Source of the DNA: Paenibacillus alkaliterrae
Lineage (GTDB): Bacteria > Bacillota > Bacilli > Paenibacillales > Paenibacillaceae
Direction of reading: 5' to 3'
NCBI RefSeq assembly: GCF_021532375.1
Contig: NZ_JAKGAP010000035.1
Coordinates: 1 to 55,762, forward strand
DNA length: 55,762 nucleotides
The position numbers were made by a program, and so were the translations under genes. Below are positions 42,611 to 50,260 of the stretch, one piece after another. Under the pieces are notes generated by a model. It did not search any database, was not told the origin of the DNA, and worked only from the letters and a program-made list of their open reading frames with translations. Positions within the stretch are counted from its first letter, which is position 1. Each line of letters starts with the position of its first letter.

Positions 42611-43402
42611 ATGAGTTATGCGATGTATATCGTTGATGCCTTTACGAAGGAAAGCTTTCGTGGAAATCCTGCGGCGGTTTGCATGCTGGATGCGCCTAGG
42701 GAAGACGAATGGATGCAGCGGGTAGCATCAGAAATGAACCTCTCAGAAACGGCGTTTTTAGTGCCTGTTGCCGAGGGTTACGATCTTCGTTGGTTTACGC
42801 CGGAGGCGGAGGTCGATTTATGCGGGCATGCTACGCTCGCGACTGCTCATGTTTTATGGGAGACGGGGCGGCTGGCCGGGGATGAAACCGCGGGCTTTAT
42901 GACGAAGAGCGGGCTTTTGACGGCCCAAAAAGCGGGAGATTGGATCGTAATGGACTTTCCTGCAGAGCCGCCGGAAGCGTCGAATGCGCCTGAGGAGCTT
43001 TTGCAGGGCTTAGGACTAATTCCTAGATTTATCGGACGCAACCGGATGGATTTTTTCGTTGAGGTCGACAGTGAAGAGACGGTGCGAACCCTGCGTCCGG
43101 ACTTCGCACTGCTTGCGCGGCTGCCGGCACGCGGCGTTATCGTGACGAGCCGCTCATCGGGCGGGGACTACGACTTTGTTTCGCGCGCCTTTTATCCAGG
43201 AACGGGCGTAGATGAGGATCCTGTCACAGGCTCGGCCCATTGCGCGCTTGCGCCGTATTGGGGGAAGCGGCTGCGTAAGGATGAGCTTGTTGGTTATCAG
43301 GCATCGAAGCGCGGCGGCATTGTGAAGGTGCGGCATGATGGCGCCCGGGTCTATTTGTCGGGACAAGCAGTGACCGTTCTTAAGGGTGAATGGTATAGCT
43401 GA
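42611..43402 (+). CDS. PhzF family isomerase/epimerase
   Basis: This 263-aa PhzF-fold protein has the N-terminal V-D-A-F-T-x-E-x-F-x-G-N-P-A-A-V with a catalytic-type Glu in M-N-L-S-E-T-A-F (near residue 46), L-R-W-F-T-P-x-x-E-V-D-L-C-G-H-A-T-L-A (near residues 62-80) and D-E-D-P-V-T-G-S-A-H-C (near residue 200), the two halves of the active site. Characterised members isomerise dihydro-hydroxyanthranilate in phenazine synthesis; most, like this one, have unknown substrates. AAGGAG lies 12 bases before the ATG. It stands downstream of the GyrI-like gene but separated by 112 bases. Confidence 0.92.
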   Translation: MSYAMYIVDAFTKESFRGNPAAVCMLDAPREDEWMQRVASEMNLSETAFLVPVAEGYDLRWFTPEAEVDLCGHATLATAHVLWETGRLAGDETAGFMTKSGLLTAQKAGDWIVMDFPAEPPEASNAPEELLQGLGLIPRFIGRNRMDFFVEVDSEETVRTLRPDFALLARLPARGVIVTSRSSGGDYDFVSRAFYPGTGVDEDPVTGSAHCALAPYWGKRLRKDELVGYQASKRGGIVKVRHDGARVYLSGQAVTVLKGEWYS

Positions 43403-43590
43403 TTCCCAACAGATGTAATGCGGATAATGTAGCTAGGAGATTCGCTGCATCTAAATCGTGCAGGGGAGACGGAATTGGCTAGTATTTTGGTTGAAGATTT
43501 AAAAAAAATGGTTTGGACGGTTTTTCGAAGGTAAATTAATAATGCGATGAGGTCACACTGCTGTTCGCACTAAAGTTTGTTCCTAATAAA
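43403..43590. other. Intergenic stretch without a recognisable gene
   Basis: The gap from 43403 to 44010 holds, in order, this featureless AT-rich stretch, a terminator (43591-43638), the second copy of the 50-nt-period repeat (43675-43747), a further featureless stretch and a promoter candidate (43931-43960). I see no credible coding region on either strand. Confidence 0.6.
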
Positions 43591-43638
43591 AAAGGACCAG
43601 TCAAAACACGCAAATAAAGTGTTAGACTGGTTCTTTTT
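43591..43638 (+). terminator. Intrinsic terminator downstream of the phzF-family gene
   Basis: AAAGGACCAGTC pairs with GACTGGTTCTTT (one G-T pair), with an inner CAC/GTG pair, followed by five T. It is about 190 bases after the stop codon. Confidence 0.8.
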
Positions 43639-43674
43639 GCGTTATCGTCACCTGTTAACTCAGCGTACCAAGTT

Positions 43675-43747
43675 TAACGGACAGAGAAGACCTTATGGCT
43701 CAAAACGAAATGGAATTACGGTGCTGACGGACCGAGAGGCCGTTATT
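43675..43747. repeat. Two-copy 50-nt-period intergenic repeat, locus B
   Basis: CGGACAGAGAAGACCTTAT at 43678 and CGGACCGAGAGGCCGTTATT at 43728 start exactly 50 bases apart. The same pair design, with the same spacing, is at 5884-5957. Confidence 0.7.
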
Positions 43748-43930
43748 ATGTAGATATGGATGAAATTACGAAGGTTTTGGTAGTAATAGAGACTCTGGTG
43801 TCCGATACATCAGCCATATAGCTGCTTTTCTACGACAGTTGTGCAAGCGATTGCGATACTTTTGATTCCGTTTGCACTTTCTTGATTTATCGCTCAAAAC
43901 CCCGCCGTTACCGGCTTCAAGAATGTCTAA

Positions 43931-43960
43931 TTGCCGGAAAAAGAACGCTCCCGCCATAAT
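43931..43960 (+). promoter_or_regulatory. Promoter candidate for the second sugar importer operon
   Basis: TTGCCG and CATAAT are 18 bases apart, about 50 bases before the permease start codon at 44011. Confidence 0.5.
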
Positions 43961-44010
43961 AAGGGTACACCGCTGACGAAGCGATGAAAGATACCCGGAG
44001 GTGAACGGAA

Positions 44011-44964
44011 ATGAAACAGGTTGCAGCTCCAAACCTAAAACGGCCATCTCCCCATTATCGGCCAAGCGTGCTGCGGAGGTTGCAAAAGGACAAGTGGCTG
44101 TACATTTTGCTGCTGCCTGGATTGTTGTATTTCTTACTATTCAAATATGTTCCGATGTGGGGCGTTCTGCTCGCCTTCAAAAATTATCAGCCCTATACGG
44201 GCTTTTGGAACAGTGAATGGGTTGGCGTGGATCACTTTAGAATGTTTTTCTCAAATCCGGAGTTTTTTATGCTTCTTCGAAATACGCTCGTATTATCCTT
44301 TTACAATTTAGTCTTTTTCTTTCCGGCGCCGATCATCCTGGCCATTCTGCTCAATGAGGTGCGAATCGCCATATTCAAAAGATCGGTTCAGACCTTGATT
44401 TACGTTCCGCATTTTATTTCGATGGTTATCGTGGCGAGTATGACTTACGTGTTTCTAACGACGGCAGGCGGACCCGTCAACGAGCTGTTATATGCGCATA
44501 CCGGTCAGAAAATCGAGTTTTTGGCAAGTCCGGAGTGGTTTAGACCGATCATTATTGTCCAAACGATTTGGAAGGAATGCGGCTGGGGAACTATCATATT
44601 CCTTGCGGCGCTTGCAGCGGTTGATGTCGAGCAATATGAGGCTGCCATTATGGACGGCGCGAACCGCTGGAAACAAACATGGCATATTACACTGCCTTCC
44701 ATTAGCAGCACGATCATTATTTTGCTTATTTTGCGAATGGGGAATGTACTTGAGAACGGCTTTGAACAAATCTATTTGATGCTTAACCCGCTTAACCGCG
44801 AGGTTGCAGAGGTGTTTGATACTTACGTGTATATGATGGGAATTACGCAAGGCGCATTCAGCTACAGTACGGCGGTCGGTCTATTCAAAGCCATCATAGG
44901 CGTCATACTCGTGCTAGGCAGCAATTACTTGGCAAAAAAATTCGGACAATCCGGACTTTATTAA
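44011..44964 (+). CDS. lplB: Sugar ABC transporter permease (LplB-like), second importer
   Basis: The 317-aa permease has six predicted transmembrane helices and begins after a basic tail with W-L-Y-I-L-L-L-P-G-L-L-Y-F. The EAA loop with MDGANRW and ITLP lies near residue 215. A GGAGG box lies about ten bases before the ATG. The second permease gene follows after 30 bases, then the binding lipoprotein. As for the first importer, no ATPase gene is nearby, which fits a shared MsmX-like ATPase. In Bacillus subtilis the lplABC genes lie next to lplD and yetA, and here a yetA-like gene follows, which supports a pectin-type substrate. Confidence 0.93.
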   Translation: MKQVAAPNLKRPSPHYRPSVLRRLQKDKWLYILLLPGLLYFLLFKYVPMWGVLLAFKNYQPYTGFWNSEWVGVDHFRMFFSNPEFFMLLRNTLVLSFYNLVFFFPAPIILAILLNEVRIAIFKRSVQTLIYVPHFISMVIVASMTYVFLTTAGGPVNELLYAHTGQKIEFLASPEWFRPIIIVQTIWKECGWGTIIFLAALAAVDVEQYEAAIMDGANRWKQTWHITLPSISSTIIILLILRMGNVLENGFEQIYLMLNPLNREVAEVFDTYVYMMGITQGAFSYSTAVGLFKAIIGVILVLGSNYLAKKFGQSGLY

Positions 44965-44994
44965 ACGGATCTGCGAAGAGAGGAGAGCTTACCT

Positions 44995-45879
44995 ATGTCC
45001 AAAACGTACAGAACCGCATCGGGAACGGTTTTCGATGTCGTGAATTATATTTTTCTGGGAGCCTTTGCAATCGCGGCCGTCCTTCCGTTCATTTATGTCA
45101 TATCCGGTTCTTTCGCAACCGACGAAGAGCTTACGAGGAGAGCGGTATTTCTCATTCCTGAAACGTTCTCTCTGGCGGCATACGAATTTATCTTCTCTAC
45201 AAATACGATCATGAAGAGCATCGGAGTGTCCATGTATGTTACCATCGTCGGCACGGCAGTCAATTTGTTCTTTACCGTCACGATGGCGTATCCGCTTGCC
45301 CGCCGGGGATTAATGGGACGCAACACGGTGCTCAATCTGGTCATCTTCTCCATGCTGTTCGGCGGCGGGATGATTCCGACTTATCTCGTTATTCGTGAGC
45401 TGCATTTGCTTGATTCGTATTGGGCGCTCATCCTGCCCGGAGCGATTAGCGCCTTTAATCTGATCATCGTGAAAAACTTCTTTCAGGAGCTCCCGCCCGG
45501 TCTGGAGGAAGCGGCAAAGATTGACGGCTGCACGGAGCTCGGCCTCCTATGGCGGATCGTGCTTCCACTCTCGAAGCCGGTTCTCGCAACGTTCACCTTA
45601 TTTTACGCGGTAGGGCATTGGAATGATTTTTTCTCCGCATTGCTCTATATCAACAATCCGGAGAAGTGGCCGCTTCAGGTGCTACTGCGCCAAATTGTGC
45701 TGCTGTCGCAAGCTGCTGCCGGGGATTTGAACGCGATGGATCCGAACTTCGTGAAGCCGCCGGACCAGTCGATCAAAATGGCGGTCATCGTAGTTGGAAC
45801 CGTTCCTATTCTGTTAGTCTATCCGTTTCTTCAGAAGCACTTTGCCAAAGGAGTTCTGATCGGCTCGATTAAAGGCTAA
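44995..45879 (+). CDS. lplC: Sugar ABC transporter permease (LplC/YtcP-like), second importer
   Basis: The 294-aa second permease has six predicted helices, V-L-P-F-I-Y-V-I-S-G-S near residue 28, F-G-G-G-M-I-P-T-Y near residue 120, an EAA loop (AAKIDGC then IVLPL near residue 175) and the C-terminal F-A-K-G-V-L-I-G-S-I-K-G. A GAGAGGAGAG site precedes it. It pairs with the product at 44011-44964 to form the channel for the lipoprotein encoded at 45968-47563. Confidence 0.93.
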   Translation: MSKTYRTASGTVFDVVNYIFLGAFAIAAVLPFIYVISGSFATDEELTRRAVFLIPETFSLAAYEFIFSTNTIMKSIGVSMYVTIVGTAVNLFFTVTMAYPLARRGLMGRNTVLNLVIFSMLFGGGMIPTYLVIRELHLLDSYWALILPGAISAFNLIIVKNFFQELPPGLEEAAKIDGCTELGLLWRIVLPLSKPVLATFTLFYAVGHWNDFFSALLYINNPEKWPLQVLLRQIVLLSQAAAGDLNAMDPNFVKPPDQSIKMAVIVVGTVPILLVYPFLQKHFAKGVLIGSIKG

Positions 45880-45967
45880 TCGCGGTAATTTCTATCTGCC
45901 GGAGGGCGGCATGTCCGATGGCAGACAGTTTTACGATATAATACAAATATCTAAGGGAGGTACATCT

Positions 45968-47563
45968 ATGAAAGGAAATCGTAACAGAAACAAGAAATGG
46001 GCATCGCTGCTGCTAGTCGGCACGCTTGCCGCAAGCACGCTAGTCGGCTGCGCTCAGCAAAATAACGGTACGAATAACGTAACGCCCAGCAATGCCGCGC
46101 CTGACTCCGCCCCTGCGAACGAAGGCGATAAGGTGGAGGCAGCGCTGCCGCTGAACATCATGCTTCCGATTTTCAAGACGAATTATCCGAAGGATGACAG
46201 CCCGGTTGCCGCGGAAATCGAGAAACGGACGAATACGGACATTCATTTCGAATGGGTGCCTAATGCTTCCTACGTGGACAAATTCAACATTACGCTCGCT
46301 TCCGGCAAGCTTCCTACCATCATGTACGTGCCCGACGTGAAATCGCCGAGCTTTGTCAATGCCGCAAAATCAGGCGCGTTCTGGGAGTTGGGCCCTTACT
46401 TGAAGGATTATCCGAACTTAAGCGGCGCTAACCCGGTCATCTTAAACAATTCATCTGTTGAAGGAAAAAACTACGGCATTTACCGGGGCCGCGCCCTCGG
46501 CAGAAACGGTGTCTATTACCGCAAGGATTGGCTGGATAACGTAGGCTTGCAGGTACCGCAGACCATCGACGAGTTTTATAATATGTTGAAAGCGTTTAAA
46601 GAACAGGATCCGGACCAGAACGGCAAGGACGACACGTACGGCTTGGTGCTTGTTAAGTGGACCGGCCAATGGTCGAGCGGCTTTGACAACATCAAATTAT
46701 GGTTCGGCGCTCCGAACAAATGGGGTGATGTGGACGGACAGCTCGTGCCTGACCACATGACTCCGGAATACCTGGAAGCGTTAAAGTTTATGAAAAAGCT
46801 CTATGACGAAAAGCTGATTAATCAAGATTTCGCAATTATGGATTCGGCCAAATGGACCGACCCGATAGTGAACAACCAGGCCGGCGTCATTATTGACGTC
46901 GTGGACGGAGCGGCGCGCGCCGACGATAAAATTCATGCTGCGCTGGCCGCCGAAGGCAAGGATCAGCCGGATGTGCATTACATGGACGTGTTTGGTGGAG
47001 TAAAGAGCGCTGACGGCGAGCTTCACACGCTTCCTACATCGGGCTTTGCCGGCATGCTGGCCGTTCCTAAGTCGGCTGTCAAGACGGAGGAGGAGTTGAA
47101 GCGGGTTCTTGCATTCATCGATCAATTGAATGAACCCGAGATGCAGACGATGCTCGGCTACGGCTTGGAAGGCAAGCATCACACGATCGAGGAGGATTCA
47201 GTAGTCGTTAGCAAGGATACGGTGCTGATGGAATCCGAAGTTGAAGGCTTGAACCAAATGCTGACATTCATTCCGGAGGACCGTGCGAAGAAGGTGAAGC
47301 AGACACCGCTGCGCTTGAAGCAAACCGAGCTGCAGAAGGAGAACGAGCAATATATCGTGGCCAACCCTGCTGAGCCGTTCATCTCGCAGGTATATACGGA
47401 AAAAGGAGCGCAGCTGGATAATATTTTAAATGACGCGCGAATTAAATTCATAGTCGGACAAATCGACGAAGCCGGTTTCCAAGCAGCGCTGGAGCTGTGG
47501 AAGAACAACGGCGGCGATGATTTGGTGAAAGAGATGAACGAGCTGTATGCAGCCAGCAAGTAG
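45968..47563 (+). CDS. lplA: Extracellular solute-binding lipoprotein, second importer
   Basis: This 531-aa LplA-like binding protein has a strongly basic signal start (K-G-N-R-N-R-N-K-K), a hydrophobic core and the lipobox L-V-G-C with Cys28, then an Asn/Ala/Pro linker and the two-lobed binding domain with N-I-M-L-P-I-F near residue 60 and R-G-R-A-L-G-R-N-G-V-Y-Y-R-K-D-W-L near residue 175, the pattern of oligosaccharide-binding LplA proteins. The ATG at 45968 follows AAGGGAGG by eight bases; the longer frame from 45911 has no such site. A terminator follows, so the regulator downstream has its own promoter. Confidence 0.93.
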   Translation: MKGNRNRNKKWASLLLVGTLAASTLVGCAQQNNGTNNVTPSNAAPDSAPANEGDKVEAALPLNIMLPIFKTNYPKDDSPVAAEIEKRTNTDIHFEWVPNASYVDKFNITLASGKLPTIMYVPDVKSPSFVNAAKSGAFWELGPYLKDYPNLSGANPVILNNSSVEGKNYGIYRGRALGRNGVYYRKDWLDNVGLQVPQTIDEFYNMLKAFKEQDPDQNGKDDTYGLVLVKWTGQWSSGFDNIKLWFGAPNKWGDVDGQLVPDHMTPEYLEALKFMKKLYDEKLINQDFAIMDSAKWTDPIVNNQAGVIIDVVDGAARADDKIHAALAAEGKDQPDVHYMDVFGGVKSADGELHTLPTSGFAGMLAVPKSAVKTEEELKRVLAFIDQLNEPEMQTMLGYGLEGKHHTIEEDSVVVSKDTVLMESEVEGLNQMLTFIPEDRAKKVKQTPLRLKQTELQKENEQYIVANPAEPFISQVYTEKGAQLDNILNDARIKFIVGQIDEAGFQAALELWKNNGGDDLVKEMNELYAASK

Positions 47564-47579
47564 GTAGTAGCACGATAGA

Positions 47580-47617
47580 AACAGAGCCCGCAAAGCGTAT
47601 TGCGGGGCTCTGTTTTT
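47580..47617 (+). terminator. Intrinsic terminator after the binding-lipoprotein gene
   Basis: ACAGAGCCCGC pairs with GCGGGGCTCTGT with one bulge, followed by six T. Confidence 0.92.
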
Positions 47618-47660
47618 TGCCGCAGTTCGAAAGAATGAGAGAGGTGCCAATAAAAAGGTC

Positions 47661-47696
47661 TTGTTCATTTGCTAAGATTTGATATATTCTTGTTCA
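47661..47696 (+). promoter_or_regulatory. Promoter candidate with direct repeat before the membrane AraC regulator
   Basis: TTGTTC (47661-47666) and TATATT (47683-47688) are 16 bases apart. CTTGTTCA occurs twice, at 47660-47667 and 47689-47696, 29 bases apart, flanking the -10; such a direct repeat could be an AraC-type operator for self-control. Confidence 0.5.
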
Positions 47697-47765
47697 ATAG
47701 AATTGAATGCGATTACAAGTGACAATTGCGTTTGCAAATCCATTTCGAATTCGGTTGGTGAGAAT

Positions 47766-50111
47766 ATGCTTAAGGAAATGAAAACGAGAATACTGAATCG
47801 TAGAAAAGGCAAGTCCAGTACGAAAGGCAGGTTTTACCGGAAGAGCTTGATCATGCTCCTCATCGTAGCCAGCATTCCGGGTCTGATCACAGGAGCGCTC
47901 GTGTATGGAATGGCAGGCGGCCGGCTTGAGAAGGAGCTGCTCCACCTGCATAATGTCCAGATCGAGCAAAGAGCGCGCAACATCGATGCGCAGCTTACGA
48001 ATCTGGAGCTTATGCTTTCTCATTGGGCGTTTGACAGTAAATTCGATTACAGTCTCAAAGACAGCAATTTTGTGCAAGATTTCGCGAGAGCGCATGATAT
48101 TACGAAGACGCTGCTCGTAATGCAGGGCTCGAATACGATGAATAAGGTTGTCGGACTTTATTTAAACGGGGATGATCCGTCCATCCTGTTCGAGCCTGAG
48201 TACGGGATTGTGACTTCGAAGCCGGTACAAGCCGTGTACGAAGAGCTGCTTCAGTCGAAGAAGGTGACATATTGGACAGATGTGGCCTTTGACCCGCAGC
48301 GTCCGCAGGCGAAGGATTTGACGCTCGTCCATCATATACCGGGCGGGAGCCATCGTCCCTTTGGCGCACTCCTGATACGTTTAGATAACGAGAGAGTCGG
48401 CGATATGCTGCGTACGATGACGCCGTATGACGGCGGGGAAACGTTTTTCCTGCAGGATAATGGCGCATTGTTCGCCTCTACGAACGGGAATGATGCGGAG
48501 TCGCCGTTCACCGCGGCACTGCGAGAAGGGATAATGGTCCGAGGCTCCGCAGAGGGCTCGTTTTTCTTCGATTACAGCGGTGCCACCTATACCGTTACTT
48601 ACGGCAAGTTTTCACGAATCGCAGACAGCTGGACGTACGTCTCTGCTTCTCCGATTACGAGCATTACGGCGCCAGTCGTATTTATATCAAAAATTATTTT
48701 CACGGTGAGTCTTAGCGCGCTGCTGCTTGCCGCCCTGCTTGCCTGGCTGGCATCGCGCAGCATATATTCGCCTGTCAACCGGTTGATGACCGTACTTATG
48801 GCAGGCAAATCATACGCGCAGGAGCAGCATGACGAGTTCTCGCTCATCGAAAGGCAATGGCATCATTTGAACAGGGAAAGCTCAGAGCTTCACTCCAAGC
48901 TGTCTGAGCAGCTCCCGCACGTGAAGGAGAGCTTTCTGCATCAGCTGCTTCAGGGTTATCTCTATGCTTATTCGGAGGAAGATCTGCTGGGGAGAATGGA
49001 GCGGTACAAGTGGAAGGTGAGCGAACACCAATTTATCGTACTGTACATGCAATTGACGGGCATAACGAGCTTGGAAGGAAAATTCAAATACGGAGATGAA
49101 GGCTTGGTCACCTTTGCGGCCGTCAATATGATCGAGGAATTCGCCGAGAAGCACTTTGAGCAGAGCAAAACGATCAATTTCCATGATCTCGCTGCAGGGA
49201 TGCTTCTTATCGTACCGAAGGACCGCTCCTATAAGGAGGAGCTTGAGGTGTTCGGCGAGGAGCTGACGAATGCCGTTAATCGGATCTTAAAAATGCGGCT
49301 AACGATCGCCATCAGCGAGCCTGCGGCTGCGATATCTCATATCCCGCTGTCGTTCGAAGAGGCGAAGCACGCGGCCAGCCAGCGAAACTTCGAGAACGAA
49401 AATCAACTGATCGACATCGGGCAGCTTCATGCCCGCGGGGAAGGCGCGGAAGAACCGCCATATCCGTTCACGCTGGAGCGCGAATTCATTCAGGCGCTTC
49501 GGACGGGGCAGGAAACGGATGCATATGAGCTTCTGAATGCCTTCTTAAGCGCGTTGTCCTGCAAAGGAGCTAAGGCGGTAGATGTCCAGCAAGGGATGCT
49601 GCACTTGCTCGGCAGTGTCCAGCACGCCATACTAGTTTCCGGCATTCAGCCGACGCGGTTGTTCAAATACGTGAATATGTATGAGCAGCTGTCGCAAATC
49701 CGGGAGCCCGAGCTTATTTTGACATGGTTTCGGGAGCGGGTATGCGATCCGTTTCTGAAAGAGCTTGGCGGCCGTTCGGATTCTCAGGTCCGGAGCCTAA
49801 TCGAACAGGCGATGATCTATTTGCAGCAAAATTACATGAACGACATTTCACTCGATAACTGCGCGGATCACATTGGGACGAATCCCTTTTTCTTGAGCAA
49901 AACGTTCAAGCAGGTAACCGGAAAAAACTTTATCGACTATCTAACCGGACTGCGGATGGATAAAGCGAAGGAGCTGCTGCGGGAATCCGCTCTCAAAATT
50001 AACGATGTCGCCGAGCAGGTCGGTTACCAGCACAGCTACTTCAACCGTATTTTCAAAAAGCTGGAGGGTATGACGCCAAGCCGTTATCGGGAGCTAAGCC
50101 AGGCGGAATAA
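47766..50111 (+). CDS. Membrane-anchored AraC family regulator with extracellular sensor
   Basis: This 781-aa one-component regulator has a transmembrane helix near residues 28-48, an extracytoplasmic sensor of about 250 residues (Cache-like), a second transmembrane helix (about 300-325), a cytoplasmic middle domain (about 370-640) and a C-terminal AraC double helix-turn-helix (about 680-775) ending with Q-V-G-Y-Q-H-S-Y-F-N-R-I-F-K. It differs from the YesM/YesN pair at 11.8-15.1 kb in joining sensor and DNA-binding parts in one chain. Lying between the importer and the yetA-like gene, it probably activates both. I chose the ATG at 47766; a start at 47679 would fall in the promoter region. 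Confidence 0.9.
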   Translation: MLKEMKTRILNRRKGKSSTKGRFYRKSLIMLLIVASIPGLITGALVYGMAGGRLEKELLHLHNVQIEQRARNIDAQLTNLELMLSHWAFDSKFDYSLKDSNFVQDFARAHDITKTLLVMQGSNTMNKVVGLYLNGDDPSILFEPEYGIVTSKPVQAVYEELLQSKKVTYWTDVAFDPQRPQAKDLTLVHHIPGGSHRPFGALLIRLDNERVGDMLRTMTPYDGGETFFLQDNGALFASTNGNDAESPFTAALREGIMVRGSAEGSFFFDYSGATYTVTYGKFSRIADSWTYVSASPITSITAPVVFISKIIFTVSLSALLLAALLAWLASRSIYSPVNRLMTVLMAGKSYAQEQHDEFSLIERQWHHLNRESSELHSKLSEQLPHVKESFLHQLLQGYLYAYSEEDLLGRMERYKWKVSEHQFIVLYMQLTGITSLEGKFKYGDEGLVTFAAVNMIEEFAEKHFEQSKTINFHDLAAGMLLIVPKDRSYKEELEVFGEELTNAVNRILKMRLTIAISEPAAAISHIPLSFEEAKHAASQRNFENENQLIDIGQLHARGEGAEEPPYPFTLEREFIQALRTGQETDAYELLNAFLSALSCKGAKAVDVQQGMLHLLGSVQHAILVSGIQPTRLFKYVNMYEQLSQIREPELILTWFRERVCDPFLKELGGRSDSQVRSLIEQAMIYLQQNYMNDISLDNCADHIGTNPFFLSKTFKQVTGKNFIDYLTGLRMDKAKELLRESALKINDVAEQVGYQHSYFNRIFKKLEGMTPSRYRELSQAE

Positions 50112-50182
50112 CCGCTCGGCAATATAATGCTATTGCGATAAAAATGTGCAAAGCCCTTCGGCCCCTTGATCAAAAAAGTCTC

Positions 50183-50212
50183 ATTGTTTGCAAACATTCG
50201 CCTCTTTAGGAT
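50183..50212 (+). promoter_or_regulatory. Promoter with palindromic operator before the yetA-like operon
   Basis: TTGTTT (50184-50189), 17 bases and TAGGAT (50207-50212) form a SigA-type promoter. A 16-base near-perfect palindrome, ATTGTTTGCAAACATT (50183-50198), overlaps the -35, so a protein bound there would act directly on transcription. The core GTTTGCAAA also occurs near 47730 before the regulator gene. Confidence 0.6.
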
Positions 50213-50260
50213 AAAGGTATGCGTAAAGCAGAACCTGCAATCATAAGGAGGCTTTTAACA

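Noticed and set aside
43842..43855. Cre-like palindrome TGCAAGCGATTGCG before the second importer
   Set aside because: Three mismatches to the cre consensus and more than 100 bases from the likely -10; it may be chance.
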